A stretch of 64,000 bases of DNA from CAZCQP01 sp964500895 (GTDB lineage: Bacteria > Bacillota > Clostridia > Lachnospirales > JAISER01): assembly GCA_964500895.1 (NCBI GenBank), contig CAZCQP010000002.1:1-64000 (forward strand), written 5' to 3'. The position numbers and the translations under genes were made by a program. The first letter of the stretch is position 1. The number at the start of each line of letters is the position of its first letter. Of the stretch, positions 16,606 to 30,274 are shown in pieces. A model generated the notes under the pieces. That model was not told the origin of the DNA and searched no databases. It saw only the letters and a list, made by a program, of their open reading frames with translations.

Positions 16606-17136
16606 ATGGAACAAGCAGTCATTCGTTTGGCCACAGCAACCGACATTGATGCCATTGAGGGTTTGTATAACGACTTGGCAGACTTTCACGCTGCCAACAC
16701 AGACTATACAGGCTGGAAAAAACATATTTACCCCAATCGATCCACCGCCGAGGAAGCGCTTGCCAAGGGTGCACTGTATGTGGCAGACCGGGCCGGCTGC
16801 ATTGAGGCCACCGTTATTTTAAATAGCTACCAACCAGACGCTTACGCCGCCGCAGACTGGCAGATTCCCGCCGAACCATGGGAAATATTGGTCATCCATA
16901 CATTGGCCGTACATCCATTATACCATAGCAAAGGCCTGGGGAAAAGTTTTTTAGCTTTTGCCGAACAATTAGCCCAGGAGCGTAACATGAAAGCCATTCG
17001 CCTGGATACGGCCATGACCAACAAACCGGCAGCCGCTTTATACGAAAAAATAGGTTATCGATTTGCCGGGCTGGTGGATTTGAACTTGGCTTATAACCCC
17101 ACACAGTTTCGGTGCTACGAAAAGGCCATTGGATGA
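16606..17136 (+). CDS. GNAT-family N-acetyltransferase
   Basis: A 176-residue protein of the GCN5-related acetyltransferase fold. The start at 16606 (MEQAVIRLATATDIDAIEGL) follows GGAGCG and is preferred over an upstream TTG frame. Motif A is visible as ILVIHTLAVHPLYHSKGLGK (acetyl-CoA pyrophosphate loop, 'Q/RxxGxG/A' variant) and motif B as AIRLDTAMTNKPAAALYEKI followed by GYRFAG. The acceptor substrate is not predictable. It lies head-to-head with the LysE-type exporter and directly before the leader-distal end of the CRISPR array, with no sign of linkage to it. Confidence 0.9.
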   Translation: MEQAVIRLATATDIDAIEGLYNDLADFHAANTDYTGWKKHIYPNRSTAEEALAKGALYVADRAGCIEATVILNSYQPDAYAAADWQIPAEPWEILVIHTLAVHPLYHSKGLGKSFLAFAEQLAQERNMKAIRLDTAMTNKPAAALYEKIGYRFAGLVDLNLAYNPTQFRCYEKAIG

Positions 17137-17241
17137 CTTGATGGATACGGGATGGTGTTGTTAGCGGGGCCTTTGGAGAAAGTCAATGAAGAAGGCACGG
17201 TTTGCGCTGTTGGAGTGCGCATGTTGGAATTGTTTTTAGAG

Positions 17242-20200
17242 GGAATCATCGCCCTTCCCTTGCGAGGGACGACTGTTGCCCCGGTTCTTATGTGTCCGCT
17301 CCTGTAATATTTCAATCCACGTCCCCTTGCGGGGGACGACTTTCATTTTAACTCTAATTGATTTATGTTTAAAATTTCAATCCACGTCCCCTTGCGGGGG
17401 ACGACGGGTTTTTTGCAAGACAATAAAGTCAAATTGATTATTTAAATCCACGTCCCCTTGCGGGGGACGACGGTACACCTCTTTTCATAAATTTTAAATT
17501 CGTAAATTTAAATCCACGTCCCCTTGCGGGGGACGACGGCCCCAATTTTATCCGCTGGCATATCCTTTGTTTATTTCAATCCACGTCCCCTTGCGGGGGA
17601 CGACCCGTGCGGCTTCCCGTTCATCGTCCGTTTGAGCTTATTTCAATCCACGTCCCCTTGCGGGGGACGACCCCTCGTAGTCCTTGTTGATGACAAAGTC
17701 CTGTCCATTTCAATCCACGTCCCCTTGCGGGGGACGACTTGGTGGCATCAATACCATCACGCACAACAGCGGAATTTCAATCCACGTCCCCTTGCGGGGG
17801 ACGACCACCCACACCGTTGCCCTGGTTTTGCTTGGCTTGCAATTTCAATCCACGTCCCCTTGCGGGGGACGACAACATTTCTTCCATTGTTAGACCGGGA
17901 AAACATTATTTCAATCCACGTCCCCTTGCGGGGGACGACCCATTACGGAGGTACAGCTTTTTGATACAAATAACATTTCAATCCACGTCCCCTTGCGGGG
18001 GACGACATGCCCGTTGACCTGGCCCCGCCGAGGGCAGGGAGTATTTCAATCCACGTCCCCTTGCGGGGGACGACGCAATAAGTCCAAGCAATTGCGCAAT
18101 GGGTGGAAATTTCAATCCACGTCCCCTTGCGGGGGACGACATGGCTGTTTTTAACTATTCCAATGATTTTTGCATTTCAATCCACGTCCCCTTGCGGGGG
18201 ACGACTGGATGTAATTAACGCTAATGCCAGGTGGGACAGCATTTCAATCCACGTCCCCTTGCGGGGGACGACACTGGGCGCGGACGGCTGGGTGGGGGAC
18301 TTTTATAATTTCAATCCACGTCCCCTTGCGGGGGACGACCCAAACAGGCAAGGAAATAACCATAGGCGCAAAGGATTTCAATCCACGTCCCCTTGCGGGG
18401 GACGACGGGTGCGCCCGGCGCAACTAAAATCCACCTATCCCCATTTCAATCCACGTCCCCTTGCGGGGGACGACGTCCTCACTCTTCCACTTTCTGATGC
18501 GACTTTCGGATTTCAATCCACGTCCCCTTGCGGGGGACGACCCGAGTGTACCAGACCGTCGCCGATGAGGATGATTGATTTCAATCCACGTCCCCTTGCG
18601 GGGGACGACTGTCCTGGAGTTACTGATATCGGCATATCTAGCACATTTCAATCCACGTCCCCTTGCGGGGGACGACAATGTAACCTCTTGCGCTCTTGTA
18701 CAAATTTTGGTTATTTCAATCCACGTCCCCTTGCGGGGGACGACATCTTATCCTGCGCTTTGAGCCGTCCTTCAAAAAATTTCAATCCACGTCCCCTTGC
18801 GGGGGACGACTTTTGTTTTGTTGCTACGCTGAACTCGTTCTTCTATTTCAATCCACGTCCCCTTGCGGGGGACGACAGTTTCTATTGGTGATGTATACTA
18901 CAACCAATCTATTTCAATCCACGTCCCCTTGCGGGGGACGACGTCCTCACTCTTCCACTTTCTGATGCGACTTTCGGATTTCAATCCACGTCCCCTTGCG
19001 GGGGACGACTATGGGGCCTGTCCAATCAGCTGGGGTTTAACGATATTTCAATCCACGTCCCCTTGCGGGGGACGACGACGATGGATGATGACCGTTTGGA
19101 ACTACTGAAACATTTCAATCCACGTCCCCTTGCGGGGGACGACGGGTCGGATTATACGCTACCGAATGTATTAAACATTTCAATCCACGTCCCCTTGCGG
19201 GGGACGACACAATAAAATACATACCCTTCCCCTTTGGGCGAATTTCAATCCACGTCCCCTTGCGGGGGACGACGATACGGCGGCCATACAGATGTTCTTT
19301 ACACGTATATTTCAATCCACGTCCCCTTGCGGGGGACGACTATTCGTCTGGAGCAAATTCTTCCTGGTCGATATTAATTTCAATCCACGTCCCCTTGCGG
19401 GGGACGACCAAGCAGGGGGATAGCAATAGATACTAAGCTCTTTATTTCAATCCACGTCCCCTTGCGGGGGACGACTGTTCTGTTTATTAATACTCCGTAA
19501 TTTCAACAATTTCAATCCACGTCCCCTTGCGGGGGACGACCATTTCAAAAGGGTAAGCTAATGGAGGCGATATTCTATTTCAATCCACGTCCCCTTGCGG
19601 GGGACGACACTATGCTATCTAAGTATAATCAAAAAAAAACAAGATTTCAATCCACGTCCCCTTGCGGGGGACGACTCTTCGCTCATGTCATTTGATATAA
19701 ATATTTTTATTTCAATCCTCGTCCCCTTGCGGGGGACGACTGACGATGCTGCCGTTATACCGGGCGTTATGCTATTTCAATCCACGTCCCCTTGCGGGGG
19801 ACGACGACCACTTCATCTTGTGGCATGACCTTGAGGCCATTTCAATCCACGTCCCCTTGCGGGGGACGACATTAGACGGGCAATGGAGGTACAATCGCCT
19901 AGTCAATTTCAATCCACGTCCCCTTGCGGGGGACGACCCGGATGGACTTGCTACCGGTTGAGGTCAAAGAATTTCAATCCACGTCCCCTTGCGGGGGACG
20001 ACGGTAAATCATAATGGTCTTCGTCATCTATAATAATTTCAATCCACGTCCCCTTGCGGGGGACGACATTCCTGTGGCAAACTCACTTAACGTCTCAACA
20101 GATATTTCAATCCACGTCCCCTTGCGGGGGACGACATAAGCTCTACAGCATGGCTAAGTACGCCATCAGCAATTTCAATCCACGTCCCCTTGCGGGGGAC

Positions 20201-23200
20201 GACTTAATGACCAAGGTATCCCTAGGTTAATTGACCTATTTCAATCCACGTCCCCTTGCGGGGGACGACAACGTTTAAGCACTGCATTTCCAAATATAAT
20301 CCCATTTCAATCCACGTCCCCTTGCGGGGGACGACTGTAGGATGGGCTGCGTTTTTAAGCGAAATCAAGATTTCAATCCACGTCCCCTTGCGGGGGACGA
20401 CTTCAATTTGTTTTGTTCGGACAATTTGTCAACAGATTTCAATCCACGTCCCCTTGCGGGGGACGACTTTATTCGGGGTATTAAACAAATCAAGCTCATT
20501 AGCATTTCAATCCACGTCCCCTTGCGGGGGACGACAATGCCATAGCCTTTAATATCGGCCATGGCATTTTATTTCAATCCACGTCCCCTTGCGGGGGACG
20601 ACGTTTGGGGATGCGGTTAAGGGCTTGCATTTGTACGATTTCAATCCACGTCCCCTTGCGGGGGACGACGCCTGATTACATGAAAACGCAGGAGCGACTG
20701 AATATTTCAATCCACGTCCCCTTGCGGGGGACGACTGAACCGTGGCCAGTACGACAATACCGACCAATATATTTCAATCCACGTCCCCTTGCGGGGGACG
20801 ACAAATATCGGCCGAACTGGCGTAAGCAGTTATAATATTTCAATCCACGTCCCCTTGCGGGGGACGACATCGTGCCCCCGAAGCCGGTGCCCAGGTAATT
20901 AAAAATTTCAATCCACGTCCCCTTGCGGGGGACGACCACTTGCAACCCATGACTGCCAAGCAAAAGCCGGAGATTTCAATCCACGTCCCCTTGCGGGGGA
21001 CGACTGGCTGTAACATTGGCATCATTGATGACCCCATTAAATTTCAATCCACGTCCCCTTGCGGGGGACGACACCACTCATAAGCCAATTCAAAAATGCA
21101 AGTTGCTATTTCAATCCACGTCCCCTTGCGGGGGACGACAGTTGCTGGACGAATGATTGATATAATTTCAGATATTTCAATCCACGTCCCCTTGCGGGGG
21201 ACGACAGTTTGCGCCGACAATCGTAATATGACCGCCGGGATTTCAATCCACGTCCCCTTGCGGGGGACGACGAAACCGACACCGTATTAACGGCAACCTA
21301 CGAAAACATTTCAATCCACGTCCCCTTGCGGGGGACGACACCAGTACAGATTGCCTATGTATCTTGCAGATGGATTTCAATCCACGTCCCCTTGCGGGGG
21401 ACGACGATAGCATAACACAGGTTGACGTTCGCCGAGTAAAATTTCAATCCACGTCCCCTTGCGGGGGACGACCTCTGCCATTTCTCATGTATGGCGTCGC
21501 CTTCTGCATTTCAATCCACGTCCCCTTGCGGGGGACGACCCAATCTGGGCTTTTACGTCAACTTGCCTTTCTTATTTCAATCCACGTCCCCTTGCGGGGG
21601 ACGACAACGAGGATAGGCTACATAACAAACACAAACGAGCATTTCAATCCACGTCCCCTTGCGGGGGACGACTGGGTTTAAAATCCTCTCAAGCAAGTTT
21701 TTGTTTGATTTCAATCCACGTCCCCTTGCGGGGGACGACTAACATCGAGATGGCATTAGCAAAAGGTGACAAGATTTCAATCCACGTCCCCTTGCGGGGG
21801 ACGACCTTTTGTTCAAAGTAACAACTTTTTGTTTACAAGATTTCAATCCACGTCCCCTTGCGGGGGACGACCTCATTGCTGCTTGTCAACGCAGGGTTGT
21901 TAACTATTTCAATCCACGTCCCCTTGCGGGGGACGACAGCTTACATAGTAGCGCCTATCACCGGAGAAACTATTATTTCAATCCACGTCCCCTTGCGGGG
22001 GACGACGAAAGCAACCCAAAAGCGCCGGTTACTGTATTCAAATTTCAATCCACGTCCCCTTGCGGGGGACGACCTTGCGCTATTTTGTAATTTAAGCGCT
22101 GACTGTTCGATTTCAATCCACGTCCCCTTGCGGGGGACGACTGCTTAGTTCGTAGCAATCTTCTCCCAAATCGCTATTTCAATCCACGTCCCCTTGCGGG
22201 GGACGACTGGAGGCGCTTAGCGATAAATATGCCGCACTGCAAATTTCAATCCACGTCCCCTTGCGGGGGACGACAATTCTGGCGCTATCAATGCATTGAA
22301 CTTTAACGATATTTCAATCCACGTCCCCTTGCGGGGGACGACGCCAGCAAGTCGACTACAATATCACGGAACACCTCTAGTCGATTTCAATCCACGTCCC
22401 CTTGCGGGGGACGACACATAAATACGCTGGGGCTTACCTCCTACATCTGGATTTCAATCCACGTCCCCTTGCGGGGGACGACGACGAAGAACCTCGTCAA
22501 CCAGCATAGCCTCTTTATTTCAATCCACGTCCCCTTGCGGGGGACGACAATTACCTGTCCTGCTTATTGTTGGATTTTGAGAATATTTCAATCCACGTCC
22601 CCTTGCGGGGGACGACTCCACGCCTTTTGCCTGACCGTTTGCTCCATTGATTTCAATCCACGTCCCCTTGCGGGGGACGACCCCTTCATCCCTATAAATG
22701 TGCTCATCAAAAATTATTTCAATCCACGTCCCCTTGCGGGGGACGACAAGGCTTTTATGTTTTACATTCCATTCCCGTCAAATTTCAATCCACGTCCCCT
22801 TGCGGGGGACGACGTAGTTTTGCCGGTGTTAAAAATTCGATTGGTGCAATTTCAATCCACGTCCCCTTGCGGGGGACGACAAGCCTGTCAAATCTGTGGG
22901 GGCGTTTTTCAAGGTATTTCAATCCACGTCCCCTTGCGGGGGACGACAATGTCGATGTCAAACAAGGCTTTAGTGGTCATGATTTCAATCCACGTCCCCT
23001 TGCGGGGGACGACAGTATTCTTCGCTTGCTGTTGGCAGGCCCTTAACAATTTCAATCCACGTCCCCTTGCGGGGGACGACACGGTTTTAAATTTATCAAG
23101 CGTATCCCTCAACAATTTCAATCCACGTCCCCTTGCGGGGGACGACATCTATGGATACACCATCAGATAGTATGGTTTTGCATTTCAATCCACGTCCCCT

Positions 23201-26200
23201 TGCGGGGGACGACGGGTAGGCGCTGGTGCAGAGACGCTTCCTGGCGATATTTCAATCCACGTCCCCTTGCGGGGGACGACCAGACAAGTCATATTGCAGC
23301 AATGACTTTGGGTTATTTCAATCCACGTCCCCTTGCGGGGGACGACCGCCCCGCCATAAGGTAGGGGCTATAATTATATACCATTTCAATCCACGTCCCC
23401 TTGCGGGGGACGACGGCCATCTTCCAGCAAGTGCGTTAGCCACGGGATGATTTCAATCCACGTCCCCTTGCGGGGGACGACCCAACTGGGTTAACGAGTG
23501 TGTCTTTATCTATGTTATTTCAATCCACGTCCCCTTGCGGGGGACGACCTTTTAAGTCCTTAGTTATGTGCAACCCTGTTTATTTCAATCCACGTCCCCT
23601 TGCGGGGGACGACATAAGTCTAACTTTGTTCTCGTGGTTTCTATCAAGATTTCAATCCACGTCCCCTTGCGGGGGACGACCATAACCTCCATAACCCAAA
23701 TGCAAGAGCGAGAGCAATTTCAATCCACGTCCCCTTGCGGGGGACGACGCTTGCGCTTCGTTATTTGCGCGTTCTACAGCTTATTTCAATCCACGTCCCC
23801 TTGCGGGGGACGACTCTGGTTAACATGCGTATCGCTCCTTGTTAGTTTTATTTCAATCCACGTCCCCTTGCGGGGGACGACGCGGATTATTTTGTCGGGG
23901 TTATTTATCATTAACATTTCAATCCACGTCCCCTTGCGGGGGACGACAATGCCGACTGTAACGGCAGTTACAATATTATTAATTTCAATCCACGTCCCCT
24001 TGCGGGGGACGACATGGCTTTACATTTAAGCAAAAAGCACGACATAAATTTCAATCCACGTCCCCTTGCGGGGGACGACAAGGTGCGTCCGTTCCGTCCT
24101 CATCTATATCCCAGCATTTCAATCCACGTCCCCTTGCGGGGGACGACTAGCCACCAAAAGATTGTGTTGCTTTTTGAGATAAATTTCAATCCACGTCCCC
24201 TTGCGGGGGACGACATTTTACCCCTTTCGGCTGTGCAGCCCTTATAAATTTCAATCCACGTCCCCTTGCGGGGGACGACTTGATACTGGTTGCCTTTAAT
24301 AGCCGTTATTTTGTATTTCAATCCACGTCCCCTTGCGGGGGACGACTTAGGCTAATGGATGTAATGGGTAAGGGTTGTAATATTTCAATCCACGTCCCCT
24401 TGCGGGGGACGACTTAGGCGGCAAGACGTTTTTTGAAAAGGCAGTAGAAATTTCAATCCACGTCCCCTTGCGGGGGACGACCTCAACGCTGTTATTACTG
24501 TCATGCGTCAAAACATTTCAATCCACGTCCCCTTGCGGGGGACGACTATTTTGTCGATTATGTTTGGAACTTTATTTCCATTTCAATCCACGTCCCCTTG
24601 CGGGGGACGACTTTAACTTCAAAGTTTCATAGTTGTCGAGTATTACATTTCAATCCACGTCCCCTTGCGGGGGACGACGTCGCTATCGCAACCCATCCTG
24701 CTTGCGCAAGTGTATTTCAATCCACGTCCCCTTGCGGGGGACGACTCTTTTATCTGGTCCCTTAAGGCTTGTTGCTCATCAATTTCAATCCACGTCCCCT
24801 TGCGGGGGACGACGTTGGCTTGCTTATGTAATTGTGTCAAACAACAAAGATTTCAATCCACGTCCCCTTGCGGGGGACGACCAAAAACAAAAAACCAGGT
24901 TTCAGTTATCCTCTATTTCAATCCACGTCCCCTTGCGGGGGACGACCCACCACTACTGTCCAATCTTCCTGGATGAGCAATTTCAATCCACGTCCCCTTG
25001 CGGGGGACGACTCAAGTAGATACCACAAGGATTTTTAGCCAGTATATTTCAATCCACGTCCCCTTGCGGGGGACGACTGGCAGTGAGAGGCGGGGAAATT
25101 TCGGTTTGCGATATTTCAATCCACGTCCCCTTGCGGGGGACGACTACAACAGGCTTAAATCACTTATGCTGCATGCCAATTTCAATCCACGTCCCCTTGC
25201 GGGGGACGACTAAGGCGCATGAGGCCAACAGAGCAGCCAGAAAATTTCAATCCACGTCCCCTTGCGGGGGACGACTGCAGTAGGATTTAAGCTGGGCTTC
25301 AAGGTCTTTGATTTCAATCCACGTCCCCTTGCGGGGGACGACGGGTAAGGGTAAGGGTTGTAATGGGGGAGGGAGGATTTCAATCCACGTCCCCTTGCGG
25401 GGGACGACGCCTTGCCGCCAAAGATAACCCATTGCTGTTTAAATTTCAATCCACGTCCCCTTGCGGGGGACGACCCATGTGCCTATTGTTAACCGTGGCA
25501 ATAGCTTTTATTTCAATCCACGTCCCCTTGCGGGGGACGACTAAAGCGTTGCCAATTTCAACCTGTATTTCTTCTATTTCAATCCACGTCCCCTTGCGGG
25601 GGACGACTTAACTAAAAATTTAAACAGGTGGTGCATTTAATATTTCAATCCACGTCCCCTTGCGGGGGACGACCACACAAGTAACACGCAAGTAACACGC
25701 TTAGTAGAATTTCAATCCACGTCCCCTTGCGGGGGACGACAGCGATTGCTGACATAAGACAATACTTTTCATCAATTTCAATCCACGTCCCCTTGCGGGG
25801 GACGACAGCAGCACTCGTATAATAAACTCCAGCGTACTGGATTTCAATCCACGTCCCCTTGCGGGGGACGACATGTTTTCTTGCGAAATAACGTCCTGTG
25901 CTGTTTTATTTCAATCCACGTCCCCTTGCGGGGGACGACTAAGTCTGGATAAAGAAATTATAAAAACCGGATTTATTTCAATCCACGTCCCCTTGCGGGG
26001 GACGACCATCAAGTCTGGTGTATCAATCTTAAGATTTTTTATTTCAATCCACGTCCCCTTGCGGGGGACGACTCACTGTCGGCCGCATACCCGTTTATGG
26101 ACGATATTTCAATCCACGTCCCCTTGCGGGGGACGACCCCTGCCCCTGAAATTTTTTCTGCTATTGCCATCGATTTCAATCCACGTCCCCTTGCGGGGGA

Positions 26201-29200
26201 CGACGAAATTAAGCCTAACGAAGACCGTGAGCTTGGAATTTCAATCCACGTCCCCTTGCGGGGGACGACATTTTTTACCGGCATTGCCGGGGATTACCAA
26301 AGCAATTTCAATCCACGTCCCCTTGCGGGGGACGACTAAGGCTTTTATGTTTTACATTCCATTCCCGTCAAATTTCAATCCACGTCCCCTTGCGGGGGAC
26401 GACGGTGTCCGTGAGCAACATAAAAGCCGCCCTGCATATAATTTCAATCCACGTCCCCTTGCGGGGGACGACTGAAATTAAGCCTAACGAAGACCGTGAG
26501 CTTGGAATTTCAATCCACGTCCCCTTGCGGGGGACGACTCCGCTCGTTGTTTTGTCGTTACTAATTTTTATCATTTCAATCCACGTCCCCTTGCGGGGGA
26601 CGACATCCATAGATACTCCAATGCAAGCCTCAATAAATATTTCAATCCACGTCCCCTTGCGGGGGACGACCCAAAGTCCGCCCCGTCTGGCACTACATCT
26701 GCTGGATTTCAATCCACGTCCCCTTGCGGGGGACGACGCCCTTGAATATTATTCTACTTCCGTTCGGGAACTTATTTCAATCCACGTCCCCTTGCGGGGG
26801 ACGACCAGAGCAATACAATACGCTCTTAGGGCTTCCTGCTATTTCAATCCACGTCCCCTTGCGGGGGACGACTCGGAACGAAGCTTATCGATATGCCGTA
26901 CTGGTTATTTCAATCCACGTCCCCTTGCGGGGGACGACCGATGCTCTCAAGCGATTCATTCACTGCTTCTTCATTTCAATCCACGTCCCCTTGCGGGGGA
27001 CGACATAAACGAGTTCGGGTTTCCTGTTATTAGCAAAGAATTTCAATCCACGTCCCCTTGCGGGGGACGACTGATTCAGAGGCAAGCAATCCTAATTTGC
27101 TAACGATTTCAATCCACGTCCCCTTGCGGGGGACGACAAAGCTTAACGAAACTACAGTGACGGCCGCACAAATGATTTCAATCCACGTCCCCTTGCGGGG
27201 GACGACCGCAGAACAGTATTGGTCGTGGATTTGTTGATTTTATTTCAATCCACGTCCCCTTGCGGGGGACGACTGATATAATTGCTCGCTACCTCTTAAT
27301 GCGTTATTATTTCAATCCACGTCCCCTTGCGGGGGACGACTGACGAAAACAACAACATTAAAGCAGGGTTTAAAATTTCAATCCACGTCCCCTTGCGGGG
27401 GACGACAAATTCTACAACCGCAACGATTGACCGCAGAATCAATTTCAATCCACGTCCCCTTGCGGGGGACGACGGGCGCAACCAAGGGCGAGCTAAAAGC
27501 GAATTACAAATTTCAATCCACGTCCCCTTGCGGGGGACGACTTCTGCCGCACCTTTTTTGCCAAGCGCTTCACGGAAATTTCAATCCACGTCCCCTTGCG
27601 GGGGACGACCCTTTCCATAACGATAATCGGCCTAGCGCATCCGTATTTCAATCCACGTCCCCTTGCGGGGGACGACGATGACACCGGGCAAGGGTAATTT
27701 CTTCCGTATTTCAATCCACGTCCCCTTGCGGGGGACGACCACAGCAGATAGCGCAGAGCCACGTACAATTAATATTTCAATCCACGTCCCCTTGCGGGGG
27801 ACGACGTTTGACGAGTGTATGAGGGTTTTGAAACCCAATGATTTCAATCCACGTCCCCTTGCGGGGGACGACGTAAAGGGCAATAATAGCCAAACATTTG
27901 CCATAACGATTTCAATCCACGTCCCCTTGCGGGGGACGACTTGTCACAGCTTGACATTGCAAAGATTGAGCTTGACATTTCAATCCACGTCCCCTTGCGG
28001 GGGACGACGACGCAAGTTGATGTTGATACCGATATTTTAAACATTTCAATCCACGTCCCCTTGCGGGGGACGACATTGGGACACAGCTTCAAAACTGCTG
28101 CTGCGGCATTATTTCAATCCACGTCCCCTTGCGGGGGACGACGTGTTGCGTTCGCTCAAAACGTTCCAAACTTAACGGATTTCAATCCACGTCCCCTTGC
28201 GGGGGACGACCACAAGGCGTTTACAATTCAGCAACGCCTATAGAGAATTTCAATCCACGTCCCCTTGCGGGGGACGACAAGCCAAGCAGCCACTTTAGCC
28301 GCCGAATATAGAAATTTCAATCCACGTCCCCTTGCGGGGGACGACATTTGATTCCGCTGATGATGCTATGGCCGAAACTATTTCAATCCACGTCCCCTTG
28401 CGGGGGACGACATGGTTACACGCAGTACGCATAAGGAGGCAGGGATATTTCAATCCACGTCCCCTTGCGGGGGACGACAAATGCGTTTGATTTGCCGCCA
28501 GATTATTTTCAATTTCAATCCACGTCCCCTTGCGGGGGACGACATAAATGGCTGAAACTCACTGGAAAAAACTTAATTTCAATCCACGTCCCCTTGCGGG
28601 GGACGACTTGGTCATGGAGCTGTTAACCTTCCGCCCGCTAGTTTCTGTATCTACGTCGCCTTGTGGGGGTCTAGTATGTTTATTGGGTTTGGAGTACAAA
28701 AAAATTTCAATTTCAATCCACGTCCCCTTGCGGGGGACGACGCTTCGTCAATTTCGGCTTGTAGTTGTTCGGTTTATTTCAATCCACGTCCCCTTGCGGG
28801 GGACGACACTAGCAGCCGGTGGAATTATTTTATAAGCGAAAAATTTCAATCCACGTCCCCTTGCGGGGGACGACGTGTCATAATCGGCATATTTAGCTTG
28901 TTCTTGTTATTTCAATCCACGTCCCCTTGCGGGGGACGACTAATTGCGTTTGCTGTGATGGCCGCATCATCTGTAGATTTCAATCCACGTCCCCTTGCGG
29001 GGGACGACGCCACTTGTCAATCTCTGCTTGTGCGTCATCAACATTTCAATCCACGTCCCCTTGCGGGGGACGACCCCCGTCAATTTTTGCTGATCCGGCA
29101 ACATACGTATTTCAATCCACGTCCCCTTGCGGGGGACGACCATTGACCAACCGTTCTGACCGAGATTATATTGTATTTCAATCCACGTCCCCTTGCGGGG

Positions 29201-30274
29201 GACGACCCATATGGCAAATAATTATAGAGGTGATTACATGATATTTCAATCCACGTCCCCTTGCGGGGGACGACAATGTAACTTGGCTAAAGCCACGAAT
29301 GCGGTTTGATATTTCAATCCACGTCCCCTTGCGGGGGACGACAATAAATCACATCCAATTGTTTGTTTCTATTGTGCATTTCAATCCACGTCCCCTTGCG
29401 GGGGACGACGGCGTTATATTGTGCGGTGCTTGTAGTAAAAAACATTTCAATCCACGTCCCCTTGCGGGGGACGACGTTCAATGTAAATCATTAGCAAGTC
29501 ATCAGACAAAATTTCAATCCACGTCCCCTTGCGGGGGACGACTTCGCCCATCGAGCAAGGTCTTTTGTTATTTGCATTTCAATCCACGTCCCCTTGCGGG
29601 GGACGACGGGTGGAGCCAGTGGGAGAGTTTTAACACAATCGGATTTCAATCCACGTCCCCTTGCGGGGGACGACTTTCCTGTAATTTTTTCAAGCTCTGC
29701 GGAAAGTTTTATTTCAATCCACGTCCCCTTGCGGGGGACGACGGCACGATTATCACCAACCCTTCACATTTACAAAATTTCAATCCACGTCCCCTTGCGG
29801 GGGACGACCCTCATGGGCTGCCGATGCCTGGGCCTGGGGAAAAATTTCAATCCACGTCCCCTTGCGGGGGACGACAATCGAAAAAGGCCCAAGCTACTGC
29901 TATTTCGGCGATTTCAATCCACGTCCCCTTGCGGGGGACGACATTGCAATGTCACGGAGTTGCCCGAAACAGCAATATTTCAATCCACGTCCCCTTGCGG
30001 GGGACGACTTGTGACGCCACTTTTAGCCTAAACAACAGCATTATTTCAATCCACGTCCCCTTGCGGGGGACGACGACATGATTGGAGACACCAATGATTT
30101 GCTTGGTGGTATTTCAATCCACGTCCCCTTGCGGGGGACGACTAATTGTCAATAGGTAAATTTGATTATTTATATGATTTCAATCCACGTCCCCTTGCGG
30201 GGGACGACTGAGGCAAGGGACGAATTGCAAGCATTGAAACAGATTTCAATCCACGTCCCCTTGCGGGGGACGAC
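17242..30274 (-). CRISPR. very large type I-C-like CRISPR array: 196 repeat copies, 195 spacers
   Basis: The repeat is 32 bases. In crRNA orientation (minus strand) it begins GTCGTCCCCCGCAAGGGGAC and ends GTGGATTGAAAT; GTCCCC/GGGGAC forms the stem, as in type I-C repeats. Walking unit by unit I counted 194 good copies (17309-30274), one degenerate copy in register at 28643-28674 and one at the far end (17242-17273). The period is almost always 65-68, so spacers are 33-36 bases; outliers are 41 (22343-22383) and 31 (27677-27707). Near the distal end two repeats carry ATTTAAATCC instead of ATTTCAATCC, and one at about 19709-19740 has TCCTCGT. The leader and cas2-cas1-cas4 lie at the 30.3 kb end on the same strand, so the newest spacers are at the right. 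Many frames run open through the array (reading NPRPLAGDD and similar), but none is a gene. Confidence 0.99.
28643..28674 (-). repeat. degenerate internal CRISPR repeat
   Basis: At the exact position where a repeat is expected (134 bases, two units, between its good neighbours) the sequence has ten mismatches in 32 to the consensus. On the plus strand it contains CTACGTCGCCTTGTGGGGG and ends TCTAG instead of ACGAC. Both ends and one stem base are changed, while its neighbours are perfect. Confidence 0.85.

Noticed and set aside
17137..17241. A possible gene remnant between the acetyltransferase and the array
   Set aside because: One frame is open for about 35 codons but matches nothing I recognise and has no start signal.
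24347..25376. Two spacers sharing GGGTAAGGGTTGTAAT
   Set aside because: The shared part is a low-complexity purine-rich run; the rest differs, so overlap of protospacers cannot be claimed.
17524..30081. Dozens of open frames inside the array coding for NPRPLAGDD or SIHVPLRGTT repeats
   Set aside because: They are translations of the CRISPR repeat in different frames and have no ribosome binding sites or gene-like spacing.
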